From: Limnohabitans sp. Jir72
Lineage (GTDB): Bacteria; Pseudomonadota; Gammaproteobacteria; Burkholderiales; Burkholderiaceae_C
Direction of reading: 5' to 3'
Assembly (NCBI RefSeq): GCF_003063575.1
Contig: NZ_NESC01000013.1
Coordinates: 17,486 to 81,485, forward strand
Length of the DNA stretch: 64,000 nucleotides
Part shown: positions 46,086-54,516 of the stretch, piece by piece
Layout: every line of letters begins with the position of its first letter
Numbering within the stretch: position 1 is the stretch's first letter
Notes under the pieces: model-generated
Database searches by the model: none
The model's input: the letters and a program-made list of their open reading frames with translations, nothing else
What the model was told of the DNA's origin: nothing
Program-made: the position numbers and the translations under genes

Positions 46086-47144
46086 TCAGCGCACAGCGCC
46101 GGCCAGCTGTGGCTCAGCAGCCACCTTGTCGCCCTGGCGCAGGCCACTCAAGACCTCCACACGATCGCCCGATGTCTGGCCCAAGCGCAACTGACGCAAG
46201 CTGGGCTTGCCCTGGGCGTCGACGACGTACACACCGGTCATCTCGGCGCGGCGCACGATGGCAGTCGCTGGCAAATAGAGCCGCTCTGCACCGCTCTTGC
46301 CCACCGCCACACCTGGCAACCACACACGGGCAAACATCCCCGGCGCCAGTCCTTCAATGCCCGCAGGCAAGCTCAGGCGAATCTGCCCGGTGTGTGTGAC
46401 CGGGTCCACCGCTGGCAGGACCTGAATCTGCGGCGGCAGCTGCGGGGTGCTGTAGCCCGCCATACCCGGCAATTCGTAGCGCACAGCTTTGGGCTGTGCA
46501 TGGGCCGTGGCCAGCAGGGCTTGCGGCACGGCTGCTGTCACGCGCAATGCAGAAGGGTCGTAAACGGTGATCAATGGTTTGCCCGGCAGGGCCATGTCAC
46601 CCAGCGTGACGGGGACATCGCTGACCACACCCGCGTAGGGTGCATTCAGCACAAAAAAGCCCGATTGGGTTTGTGCGGCCTGGTTGTTCGCCTGCAGCGC
46701 TTTGACCTGTGCCCTTGCGGCATCCCACTGCGCTTGCGCACGGTCAAAGGCCGCTTGGCTGATGTATTCCTTTTGAAGCAATTGCTTCTGGCGCTCCAGC
46801 TCCTTGCTGGCCACGGCGAGATTGGCCTGCGCGGCTTCGACCTGGGCGCTGGCACCGATCACGTTCTGTTGTGCTGCACGGGCGTCGATGCGCAGCAGCG
46901 CCTGCCCGGCCTTGACGCGGTCACCGGCCTTCACATGCAAGGCCACCACGGCACCCGCCACCTGCGTGGACAAAGTCGTCTGGCGCACAGCCTCGACCAC
47001 AGCGTCCAGGCTGTTTTCGGTTTGCGACAGCCCTGCACCTTGCACGGCAATCACTTTCAGCGGCGGCGCATCGGCGGCCAAGGCCACAACCTGTGATGCG
47101 AGGGATGCCATGGCCACCAGAGTCAGCTCGGTGATGCGCTTCAT
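46086..47144 (-). CDS. RND periplasmic adaptor subunit (membrane fusion protein)
   Basis: The product is 352 aa with a signal peptide (about 1-24, VVALAADA), a lipoyl-like half (TLSTQVAGAVVALHVKAGDRVKAGQ), a helical hairpin (about 95-160), a second lipoyl half (FFVLNAPYAGVVSDVPVTLGD) and a beta-barrel/MP domain (EGLAPGMFARVWLPG). It is first in the RND operon and divergent from the arsR-type regulator, with a 65-bp AT-rich control region between. Confidence 0.93.
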   Translation of the reverse strand: MKRITELTLVAMASLASQVVALAADAPPLKVIAVQGAGLSQTENSLDAVVEAVRQTTLSTQVAGAVVALHVKAGDRVKAGQALLRIDARAAQQNVIGASAQVEAAQANLAVASKELERQKQLLQKEYISQAAFDRAQAQWDAARAQVKALQANNQAAQTQSGFFVLNAPYAGVVSDVPVTLGDMALPGKPLITVYDPSALRVTAAVPQALLATAHAQPKAVRYELPGMAGYSTPQLPPQIQVLPAVDPVTHTGQIRLSLPAGIEGLAPGMFARVWLPGVAVGKSGAERLYLPATAIVRRAEMTGVYVVDAQGKPSLRQLRLGQTSGDRVEVLSGLRQGDKVAAEPQLAGAVR

Positions 47145-47197
47145 CGTCTTGTCCTTCGTTATTTAGCTATTTGCTTATTTAACTGATTGATTAATTA

Positions 47198-47203
47198 TAT
47201 AAT
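47198..47203 (+). promoter_or_regulatory. -10 box of the ArsR-type regulator gene
   Basis: A perfect TATAAT ends 6 bases before the ATG at 47210. With a normal spacing the transcript would start at or next to the start codon (leaderless). The surrounding 47161-47209 region is AT-rich and separates the regulator from the RND operon, so it should also contain the operator. Confidence 0.45.
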
Positions 47204-47209
47204 GATACA

Positions 47210-47620
47210 ATGGAAAAAGCAACCCGTCAGGAGCCATGCGATGAAAAAAATACCCCGGTCGATCAGCAAGACAGTGCACCCATGAAGCAATTGCCTGAAG
47301 GCGCATTGACAGAAATCGCGGCCTACTTTCAGGTCCTGGCGGAACCCACACGACTGCAAATACTGAACATCCTGCGCACTGGCGAGCGCAATGTGGGCGA
47401 ACTGGCGCAAATGTGTGGCTTCACAGCGGCCAATGTGTCGCGGCACCTGGCGCTGCTGACGCAACAAGGCTTGGTCGAGCGCGAAAGCCGGGGCACGAGC
47501 GCCTTTTACAAGATCGCCGACCCGTCCATCTTTGCGTTGTGCGATCTGGTCTGCGGCAACATCACCCGCCAGATCGAACGCACAGCAGAGCGCCGTGCCG
47601 CATTCACCACCCAAGGCTGA
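47210..47620 (+). CDS. ArsR-family transcriptional regulator
   Basis: The product is 136 aa. A winged helix-turn-helix (about 35-110) has YFQVLAEPTRLQILNIL, VGELAQMCGFTAANVSRHLALLTQQGLVERE and a wing (GTSAFYKIAD). Cysteines occur at C10, in AQMCGF and as CDLVC in the dimerisation helix, which could sense metals, sulfide or redox state. It is divergent from the RND operon and probably represses it. The start may be 47210 (possibly leaderless) or the Met at 47282. Confidence 0.9.
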   Translation: MEKATRQEPCDEKNTPVDQQDSAPMKQLPEGALTEIAAYFQVLAEPTRLQILNILRTGERNVGELAQMCGFTAANVSRHLALLTQQGLVERESRGTSAFYKIADPSIFALCDLVCGNITRQIERTAERRAAFTTQG

Positions 47621-47754
47621 CCGCCATTCAGACTAAGCCGACCCGGCACTGGAATCGGTGCGTTGCACCACGGACTGCGCAAGCCATACCGGACAAGGGC
47701 GCGGACCTTGCTGAAAAATCACAAGGCTCGGGCAATTTCAACACTTTGGCCCTC

Positions 47755-47760
47755 TATAAT
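47755..47760 (+). promoter_or_regulatory. -10 box of tRNA-Lys
   Basis: A perfect TATAAT lies 14 bases before the tRNA 5' end. A -35 match is weak. Confidence 0.5.
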
Positions 47761-47774
47761 TTGCGACTTCGTGT

Positions 47775-47850
47775 GGGACCATAGCTCAGTTGGTAGAGCA
47801 GCGGACTTTTAATCCGTTTGTCGTGGGTTCGACCCCCGCTGGTCCCACCA
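47775..47850 (+). tRNA. tRNA-Lys (anticodon TTT)
   Basis: The 76-nt cloverleaf has acceptor GGGACCA/TGGTCCC fully paired, D arm AGCTCAGTTGGTAGAGC, anticodon loop CTTTTAA (anticodon TTT), T arm GTGGG/CCCCC-type with TTCGA and an encoded CCA. It reads AAA/AAG Lys codons. Confidence 0.97.
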
Positions 47851-47859
47851 CCGATACGC

Positions 47860-47895
47860 AAAAGCCACTGGATACGCTGTACCCAGTGGCTTTTT
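47860..47895 (+). terminator. Terminator after tRNA-Lys
   Basis: AAAAGCCACTGG ... CCAGTGGCTTTTT forms a 12-bp stem with an 11-base loop and a T tract, starting 10 bases after the tRNA CCA end. Confidence 0.8.
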
Positions 47896-47974
47896 CTTTG
47901 GCTGTCAGCGCCTGCAGCTTGGCCTCGCATGCACAATCGACCCGCACCTTACAGCCCCAGCACAGGAGCCTGCC

Positions 47975-48421
47975 ATGCCGTTTTTCGTTGACACATCGCC
48001 GCCAGGACAATGCATTTTTTGCCGACTGGTCAGCAAGGAGATTCCGGCTTCTATCGTGTTTGAAGACGATCAAACCTTGGCGTTCATGGACCTGGGGCAG
48101 GTCAATCCAGGCCATGTGCTGGTGACCAGCAAGCGCCATGCGGCCACCTTGCTGGACCTGAGCGCCGACGAAGCCGCCGCGGTGATGCGCACGGCTCACC
48201 GCGTGGCACAAGCGATTTCAGCGACCTTTGACCCACCCGGCCTGACCTTGCTGCAAGCCAATGGGCAAGAAGGCGAACAAACCGTTTTCCATTTCCACAT
48301 GCATGTGGTGCCGCGCCATGCACATGATGGCATCGCCCTGACGTGGCCGCGCAAAGAGCCGACCCGCGAAGTGCTGCAAGCCCATGCACAGCGTTTGATA
48401 CAGGCGCTGAAACCGCTCTGA
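47975..48421 (+). CDS. HIT-family nucleotide hydrolase/transferase
   Basis: The product is 148 aa with a CIFC zinc-like pair (residues 13-16), VNPGHVLVTSKRHAATL and the histidine triad HFHMHVVPRH (about 105-114). HIT proteins cleave AMP or related groups from nucleotide conjugates in the cytoplasm. The closest type is the Hint/HinT-like or bis(5'-nucleosyl) hydrolase branch, not resolvable by eye. Confidence 0.93.
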   Translation: MPFFVDTSPPGQCIFCRLVSKEIPASIVFEDDQTLAFMDLGQVNPGHVLVTSKRHAATLLDLSADEAAAVMRTAHRVAQAISATFDPPGLTLLQANGQEGEQTVFHFHMHVVPRHAHDGIALTWPRKEPTREVLQAHAQRLIQALKPL

Positions 48422-48434
48422 CCGATCCCTCAGC

Positions 48435-48463
48435 GTCATCCCGGGCGAAGACCCGGGATCCAT
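48435..48463. repeat. Palindromic intergenic repeat (CCCGGG-CGAAGA-CCCGGG), copy 1
   Basis: GTCATCCCGGGCGAAGACCC and the bases after it (GGGATCCATG) form a short palindrome just after the HIT gene and the Fbp-like permease stop. A related copy in the same orientation starts at 50151, on the other side of the permease gene. Confidence 0.7.
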
Positions 48464-48475
48464 GCCCGCCTGCCT

Positions 48476-50110
48476 TCAACGCTGTGGCTGGCGCAAAGTG
48501 CGGCTGAGCAAAATCACCGGAATCAAGCCCACCAGCACCAGCGCCAGCGAGGGCAAGGCCGCCTCGCCCAGGCGCTCGTCACGCGCCAGCTGGTAAGCCA
48601 CCACGGCCAGCGTGTCGCTGTTGAAGGGGCGCAGCACCAAGGTGGCGGGCAACTCTTTCATCACGTCCACAAACACCAGCAAAGCAGCGGCCACCGTGGT
48701 GCGCTGGAGCAAGGGTGCATGCACCCGGCGCAGCAGCCCCCAGCCGGTCACCCCCAGCATGCGGGCCGAGTCGTCCAGACTCGCCGGAATGCGGGCATAG
48801 CCGCTTTGCACCGACTGCAAGGCCACTGCGCAAAAGCGCACCAAGTAGGCCCACACCAGCCCCAAAGAAGTCGCCGTGATCCACGCCCCGGCCGACGATG
48901 CGGGCCAGGTCTGCTGGATCCAGCCCACCGGCAAAAGCAAGCCCACCACCACCACCGCGCCTGGAATGGCATAACCCAGGCCCACCAGCTGAATGGCCCA
49001 GCGGCTGACGCGGTCAGCGCGTGTGCGCACACTGAAGGCCAACGCCAGCGCCACGCCCACGGCCAGCACAGCGGTCAGGGCGCCAAGACGCAAACTGGTC
49101 AAGGCCCACTGCCCAAAACGGTTCCAGGGCAGCTCGGTCGTCTCACCCGCCAAAGCCCGCAGCATGATCAGCACCGGCAGCACAAAACCCAGCAGCACGG
49201 GCAAGCTGCACACCGTCCAAGCCAGCACGCGGCGCAGGCCGAGCAACTGCACCGGCTGCGCTTCGGCCGAGCCTTGGCGTGAGCCGCGCCCCTGGTTGAA
49301 GCGCATGCGCTTTTGGGCGCGTTGCTCCAACTGCAGCAAAACCACCACCACCGCCAGCAGCACCGTGGCCAGCTGGGCTGCTGCCACGCGGTTGTCCATC
49401 GACAACCAGGCTTTGTAAATGCCCGCCGTGAAGGTCTGGATGCCAAAGTAGCTGGACACGCCAAAGTCGGCCAGCGTCTCCATCAGGGCCAACGCGACGC
49501 CCGCAGCCACGGCCGGGCGAGCCAAAGGCAAGGCAATTTCGCGGATGCGGCGGGGCAGCGGTGCGCCCAGCAAACGGGCCGCTTCCATCAGGCCGGCAGC
49601 GCGCTCCACCAAGGCGGTGCGGGCCAGCAAATACACATACGGGTACAGCGCCAAGGTGAACACCAGCGCCGCGCCCCAGACGCTGCGCACATCGGGCCAC
49701 AGGCGGCCCTGCATGCCCAGCGCTTCGCGCAAAGCCACCTGCAGCGGTCCGCTGAACTGCAAAAAGTCGGTGTAGGCATACGCCACCACATAGGCAGGCA
49801 TGGCCAAGGGCAAGAGCAGCAGCCATTCAAAAACGCCGCGCCCCGGAAAATCAAACAAGGTGACCAAGGCCGCGGTGGCCAGGCCCAGCACCGTCACGCC
49901 CACGGCCACCATCAGGCACAGGGCCAGGGTGGTCAGCGCATAGTCGGGCAGCACAGTGCGCCCCATCTCCAGCAAGATGCCGGCGCTTTCCCCGCCCCAC
50001 TGCAGCCAAGAGCCGAGCACGGCCAACACCGGCAAGGCCAAAGCCAATGCCAGCAAGGCGTAAAGCAGGGAAGGAAGGCGCGATAAACGGCGCGCGAAAG
50101 TTCGCAACAT
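48476..50110 (-). CDS. ABC transporter permease, FbpB-like (iron(III) type)
   Basis: The product is 544 aa and highly hydrophobic (about 12 membrane helices) with two BPD_transp_1 domains, each with an EAA-like loop (AAGLMEAARLLGAPLPRRIREIALP; ASLDDSARMLGVTGWGLLRRVHAPL). This double-length permease is typical of FbpB/SfuB-type ferric transporters. The matching ATPase is divergent at 50245. No periplasmic iron-binding protein is in the window, so iron as substrate is inferred. The ATG at 50110 precedes the first helix. Confidence 0.88.
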   Translation of the reverse strand: MLRTFARRLSRLPSLLYALLALALALPVLAVLGSWLQWGGESAGILLEMGRTVLPDYALTTLALCLMVAVGVTVLGLATAALVTLFDFPGRGVFEWLLLLPLAMPAYVVAYAYTDFLQFSGPLQVALREALGMQGRLWPDVRSVWGAALVFTLALYPYVYLLARTALVERAAGLMEAARLLGAPLPRRIREIALPLARPAVAAGVALALMETLADFGVSSYFGIQTFTAGIYKAWLSMDNRVAAAQLATVLLAVVVVLLQLEQRAQKRMRFNQGRGSRQGSAEAQPVQLLGLRRVLAWTVCSLPVLLGFVLPVLIMLRALAGETTELPWNRFGQWALTSLRLGALTAVLAVGVALALAFSVRTRADRVSRWAIQLVGLGYAIPGAVVVVGLLLPVGWIQQTWPASSAGAWITATSLGLVWAYLVRFCAVALQSVQSGYARIPASLDDSARMLGVTGWGLLRRVHAPLLQRTTVAAALLVFVDVMKELPATLVLRPFNSDTLAVVAYQLARDERLGEAALPSLALVLVGLIPVILLSRTLRQPQR

Positions 50111-50150
50111 ATCGTCAGGATTGTAGAAGGCGATCACCGATCGAGAACTT

Positions 50151-50218
50151 GTCACCCCGGGCGAAGACCCGGGGGCCATCTCCACTGCGGCCATGGCTCG
50201 GGGATCCAGTCCGCACTG
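50151..50218. repeat. Palindromic intergenic repeat, copy 2
   Basis: GTCACCCCGGGCGAAGACCC, then GGG, matches the copy at 48435 with a C/T change, followed by a related GGGGATCCAG end at 50211-50218. It sits in the divergent spacer between the Fbp-like permease and its ATPase. Confidence 0.6.
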
Positions 50219-50244
50219 ACCCTGAACTCCCTACAATCGAGCCC

Positions 50245-51309
50245 ATGTTTCTCGAGCTCAGCCAACTGGACATCCAATACCCCGGTCGCCCCGTGCCCGC
50301 CGTGCAAGGCGTGAACCTGAGCCTGCGTGCGGGTGACATTGGCGTTTTGATCGGGCCGTCAGGCTGCGGAAAAACCACGCTACTGCGTGCGGTGGCAGGC
50401 CTGGAGCCCGTCTCGGGCGGCAAGGTCTTGCTGTCCGACCGCGTGGTCAGCCAAGCAGGCCACACCGTGCCCGCCGAACAACGCCGCATCGGCATGGTGT
50501 TCCAGGACTACGCCCTCTTTCCTCACATGGACGTGGGCCGCAATGTGGGCTTTGGCATTGACCACCTGACCAAAGCCGAACGCGCTGGGCGTGTGGCCGA
50601 AGTGCTGACCTTGGTTGGCCTGGAAGGGGCAGAAAAACGCTTTCCTCATGAACTGTCGGGCGGTCAACAACAACGCGTGGCCTTGGCCCGCGCCTTGGCA
50701 CCCAAGCCTGATTTGCTGTTGCTGGACGAGCCGTTTTCCAACCTCGACATCGACTTGCGCGAACGCTTGGCGCAAGAGGTGCGCAACATCCTCAAAGCCG
50801 CTCAGGCCACGGCCCTGCTGGTCACGCACGACCAGCTTGAAGCTTTTGCCATCGGTGATCTGATTGGCGTGATGAACGAAGGTCGGCTGCACCAGTGGGA
50901 AGACGCCTACAGCCTGTACCACCGCCCGGCCACGCGCTTTGTAGCGGACTTCATTGGCCACGGCGTGTTCACGCCCGCCACTCTGCGCGAGGTCAACGGC
51001 CAAGTGGTGGTTGACACACCAGTGGGCGAGTTGACCGATGTGGCCGAATGCCCCCTGCCCTGCGCGTTTGAAGGGGGGCAATGCGATGTGTTGCTGCGTG
51101 CCGACGACATCGTGCACGACGACCACGCCCCGGTCAAAGCCGAAATCATCCGCAAGGCGTTTCGCGGCTCGGAGTTTTTGTACACCTTGCGATTGGCCAG
51201 TGGCGACCTGCTCATGGCCCATGTGCCCAGCCACCACGACCACAAGCTGGGCGAATGGATCGGCATCCGCGCCGAGGTGGACCACGTCGTCACCTTCAAG
51301 CGCGCCTGA
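50245..51309 (+). CDS. ABC transporter ATP-binding protein, FbpC-like
   Basis: The product is 354 aa with Walker A GPSGCGKTT (from residue 37), Q-loop (GMVFQDYALFPHM), signature LSGGQQQR and Walker B LLLLDEPFSNLD. A C-terminal regulatory TOBE-like extension follows (about 250-354, DVLLRADDIVHDD). It energises the divergent FbpB-like permease. TACAAT at about 50232 may be its -10 box. Confidence 0.9.
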   Translation: MFLELSQLDIQYPGRPVPAVQGVNLSLRAGDIGVLIGPSGCGKTTLLRAVAGLEPVSGGKVLLSDRVVSQAGHTVPAEQRRIGMVFQDYALFPHMDVGRNVGFGIDHLTKAERAGRVAEVLTLVGLEGAEKRFPHELSGGQQQRVALARALAPKPDLLLLDEPFSNLDIDLRERLAQEVRNILKAAQATALLVTHDQLEAFAIGDLIGVMNEGRLHQWEDAYSLYHRPATRFVADFIGHGVFTPATLREVNGQVVVDTPVGELTDVAECPLPCAFEGGQCDVLLRADDIVHDDHAPVKAEIIRKAFRGSEFLYTLRLASGDLLMAHVPSHHDHKLGEWIGIRAEVDHVVTFKRA

Positions 51310-51378
51310 TCGGTCAACAACCCTGACCTGTGCCAAATACTCTGCGCCAAGGCTCAGGCCTGCGAACACACCGCCGAA

Positions 51379-52152
51379 CTACTGGCCATCACGCAGACGG
51401 ATGATGTCCTGCCGCAGATCGTGCGCCCAGGCCCGGCGGTCGCGGCCGTTGGCGGTTTGGGGCTCGCCAAAATGCACCACCGCCGTGATGCGCGATGCGG
51501 TCAGCGTACGCCACATGGAGCCGACCAAGGTGTCGTCACCGATGTAGCACGGCGCATAGCTGGGCTCGCCAGAAGCCGCATTGATGAACTTGAGCGACAT
51601 GGGCTGCACTGGGGCATCGGCCTGGATGGCCGATTGGATCAGGTTGGCATGAAAGGGCAGCAAATCGCGGCCATCGCTGGTGGTGCCTTCCGGGAAAACA
51701 GCCACCACATCGCCGTCCTTCATGGCATCGGCCATGTCCTTGACCATGCGCAGCGCGTCTTTGCGGCTGGTGCGTTCGATGAACAAGGTCGCACAGCCGG
51801 TGGCCAAGGTGCCGATCATGGGCCAGTTGCGGATGTCCGACTTGGCCACAAAGCGGCAATGCCGCGCCGCGTGGATGACTGAAATGTCCAGCCACGAAAT
51901 GTGATTGGCCACCAACAGTGCGGGGCCGTTCAGCACCGGCTGACCCAACACCTTCAGGTGGATGCCCCACAAAGCCAGCAACTGCAAGGACCAAGCTTGC
52001 ACACGCATTTCGCGCTGCTCGGCGCTGAGCTGTGGAAAGTGGGCGTAAATCCACCACATGCCCACGACGACATGCCACAGGCCGAGCAGGAGTTTCCAGA
52101 TCGCACGCAAAGATTTCAAAAGGAAATGCCGTTCAAGCCTCGAACGCCACAT
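51379..52152 (-). CDS. plsC: 1-acyl-sn-glycerol-3-phosphate acyltransferase (PlsC family)
   Basis: The product is 257 aa with one N-terminal membrane helix (about 14-38), the acyltransferase HX4D motif (NHISWLD), FIERTS, FPEGTTSDG and the VQPMSLKF block. It acylates lysophosphatidic acid in phospholipid synthesis. An ornithine-lipid OlsA-type acyltransferase is an alternative. Its start overlaps the pyrC' stop by 20 bases, so it is the last gene of the pyr operon. Confidence 0.9.
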   Translation of the reverse strand: MWRSRLERHFLLKSLRAIWKLLLGLWHVVVGMWWIYAHFPQLSAEQREMRVQAWSLQLLALWGIHLKVLGQPVLNGPALLVANHISWLDISVIHAARHCRFVAKSDIRNWPMIGTLATGCATLFIERTSRKDALRMVKDMADAMKDGDVVAVFPEGTTSDGRDLLPFHANLIQSAIQADAPVQPMSLKFINAASGEPSYAPCYIGDDTLVGSMWRTLTASRITAVVHFGEPQTANGRDRRAWAHDLRQDIIRLRDGQ

Positions 52153-53425
52153 GCCCGCCCACCAAGGTGGCCAGCACGCGACCCGGCAACTCGTAGCCCG
52201 AGAACGGTGTGCTCTTGCCTTGGCTGCGCAAAGCGGCTTCGGTCACGGGCCAATGGCCTTCGTCCGACAGCACGCACACATCGGCCACACCCCCTACGGC
52301 CAAGCGGCCCACCGAGTCCTGCAAGGTACCCAGTGACGATCCCAGCACACGGGCCGGATCGGCGGTGACGCGCGAAAGCACTTGCGTCACGGGCACGCCT
52401 GTGTCCTGACCCCACTTGAGGGCCAGGCTCCACAGCAGCTCCATGCCGGTGGCACCGGGTTCAGCCTCGGCAAAAGGCAGGGCCTTGGCGTCGGCATCGA
52501 CCGGGGTGTGGTCGGACACCAGTGCGTCCAGCGTGCCATCGGCCAGACCGGCACGCAGGGCGTCACGGTCGCGCTGCTGGCGCAGGACCGGCGTCAGGCG
52601 CGCACGGCTGTCGAAGTAACCCATGTCGTTGTCGGTCAGGTGCAGCGAGTTGATGCTCACATCGGCTGTGACCGGCAGGCCCTCGGCCTTGGCCTGGCGA
52701 ACCAACTCAACCCCTTGGGCGCTGCTGATGCGGCACAGGTGCACGCGTGTTCGGGTGCTGCGCACCAGCTCAAAAATCGTGTGCAGAGCAATCGTCTCGG
52801 CGGCCACCGACACGCCGGACAAACCCATGCGCGTGGCCAGCGGACCACTGGCGGCCACGCCTTTGCCCAAATGCAACTCTTGCGGGCGCAACCAAACAGT
52901 CAAGCCAAAGGTGCTGGCGTATTGCAAGGCGCGTTGCAGCACTTGGGTGCTCGGAATTGGCACCTCGGCCTGGCTGAAGCCCACGCAACCGGCGTCGGTC
53001 AGCTGGACCATTTCGGTCAGCACATCGCCCTTCAGGCCCACAGTCAATGCGCCCAAAGGCAGCACACGGGCTTGGTGCAGTTTTTCGGCGCGGTAGCGCA
53101 GCATCTCAACCAAACCGGGCTCGTCGAGCACCGGCTCGGTGTCAGGCGGGCAGACCAGGCTGGTCACACCACCGGCCACGGCAGCGGCCATTTCGCTCTC
53201 GAGCATGCCCGCGTGTTCTTGACCGGGCTCGCGCAGACGCGATGCCAAGTCCACCAAGCCAGGGGCCACGATGCAGCCCTTGGCGTCGATCACGCGCTTG
53301 GGCGTGAAGTCGGCGGGCACTTGGCCCATGGCCACGATGCGCCCGGCAGCGATCGCCAGATCGGCTGTTTGGTCAAAGCCGCTGGCGGGGTCGATCACGC
53401 GGCCGTTTTGAATCAGGATTTTCAT
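52133..53425 (-). CDS. Dihydroorotase-like protein PyrC', probably catalytically inactive
   Basis: The product is 430 aa with the amidohydrolase TIM-barrel layout. The metal-binding DxHxH motif is changed to D59-L-A-S-R63 just before the conserved LREPG, and a later metal His region reads HLCRISS. These losses match the inactive PyrC' proteins that pair with PyrB in pseudomonads and relatives to make an active aspartate transcarbamoylase holoenzyme. An active pyrC should be elsewhere. Its start overlaps the hisC stop by 4 bases. Confidence 0.88.
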   Translation of the reverse strand: MKILIQNGRVIDPASGFDQTADLAIAAGRIVAMGQVPADFTPKRVIDAKGCIVAPGLVDLASRLREPGQEHAGMLESEMAAAVAGGVTSLVCPPDTEPVLDEPGLVEMLRYRAEKLHQARVLPLGALTVGLKGDVLTEMVQLTDAGCVGFSQAEVPIPSTQVLQRALQYASTFGLTVWLRPQELHLGKGVAASGPLATRMGLSGVSVAAETIALHTIFELVRSTRTRVHLCRISSAQGVELVRQAKAEGLPVTADVSINSLHLTDNDMGYFDSRARLTPVLRQQRDRDALRAGLADGTLDALVSDHTPVDADAKALPFAEAEPGATGMELLWSLALKWGQDTGVPVTQVLSRVTADPARVLGSSLGTLQDSVGRLAVGGVADVCVLSDEGHWPVTEAALRSQGKSTPFSGYELPGRVLATLVGGHVAFEA

Positions 53426-54516
53426 GGTGGAGTGCCCTCAGACGAGAAAGCGTTCAGGATGTCTTTCAACGCTTCGATCAATGTTTGACATTCAGCGGGA
53501 GTCCCGACGGAAATACGCAAATGCTGTTCAATGCGTGGCAAAGCAAAGTGGCGAACCAGAATTTTTCGTTCCCGCAATTGACGGAGTAATTCGGCGGCAT
53601 CCTTCAAAGGATGACGCGTCAGGATGAAATTGGCCTGCGAGGGCAAGGTGTCAAAGCCCAAGGCACTCAATTCGCGCACCAGACCCTCGCGGGTATGGAT
53701 GACCGCCTCACAAGTGGCCTTCAAATGGTCATCATCCTCCATCGCGGCCTGAGCCCCCAGCAAAGCCAGGCGATCCAATGGATAGGAATTGAAGCTGTTT
53801 TTCACACGCTCCAGTGCAGCAATCAGGTGCGGTTGGCCAAGCGCAAAAGCAGCACGCAGACCTGCCAAAGAACGTGACTTGGACAATGTTTGCACTACGA
53901 GCAGCTGAGGAAATTCTTGAATCAAAGAAGCTGCGCTTTGGCCGCCAAAATCCACATACGCCTCATCAATGACCACCACAGAATCAGTGTTGAGTGTCAA
54001 CAGTTCTCGAATTTGCGTGAGCGGCAAAGCCACCCCTGTGGGGGCGTTTGGATTGGCCAGAACAATCCCGCCGTTGGGTCGCTGGTAGTCCGAAATGCGA
54101 ATCTGAAAATCGGCATCCAGTGGCACTTGCTGATGCCGGATGCCAAACAGTCCGCAATAGACTGGATAAAAGCTGTAAGTGATGTCGGGGAACAGCACAG
54201 GCAAGTCATGCTTGAGTAAGGCAGGAAATACATGCCCCAACACCTCATCCGAGCCGTTGCCTAAAAACACATGCTCAGGCGACAAATCGAACCTGCGCGC
54301 AATGGACGCACGCAGCAAGTTGCCATTGGGATCAGGATAGAGGCGCAGGCCCTCATCCAGTCCTCCTGCAATGGCTTCCAACACCCGGACTGAAGGCGGA
54401 TATGGGTTTTCGTTGGTGTTGAGCTTGATCCAGCCAGACGTTTGGGGTTGCTCTCCGGGCATATATGCCTTGAGCAATTCAATACCCGCGCTCCAGTATT
54501 TCGTACTCACACTCAC
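53422..54516 (-). CDS. hisC: Histidinol-phosphate aminotransferase
   Basis: The product is 364 aa of PLP fold type I. It shows [42 protein letters not shown] and the PLP-lysine segment [12 protein letters not shown]. It converts histidinol phosphate and 2-oxoglutarate in histidine synthesis; related HisC proteins also act on aromatic amino acids. The GTG at 54516 overlaps the pyrB stop (GTGA) and its stop overlaps pyrC' (ATGA). Its base composition is clearly more AT-rich than both neighbours, suggesting acquisition. Confidence 0.93.
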   Translation of the reverse strand: MSVSTKYWSAGIELLKAYMPGEQPQTSGWIKLNTNENPYPPSVRVLEAIAGGLDEGLRLYPDPNGNLLRASIARRFDLSPEHVFLGNGSDEVLGHVFPALLKHDLPVLFPDITYSFYPVYCGLFGIRHQQVPLDADFQIRISDYQRPNGGIVLANPNAPTGVALPLTQIRELLTLNTDSVVVIDEAYVDFGGQSAASLIQEFPQLLVVQTLSKSRSLAGLRAAFALGQPHLIAALERVKNSFNSYPLDRLALLGAQAAMEDDDHLKATCEAVIHTREGLVRELSALGFDTLPSQANFILTRHPLKDAAELLRQLRERKILVRHFALPRIEQHLRISVGTPAECQTLIEALKDILNAFSSEGTPP

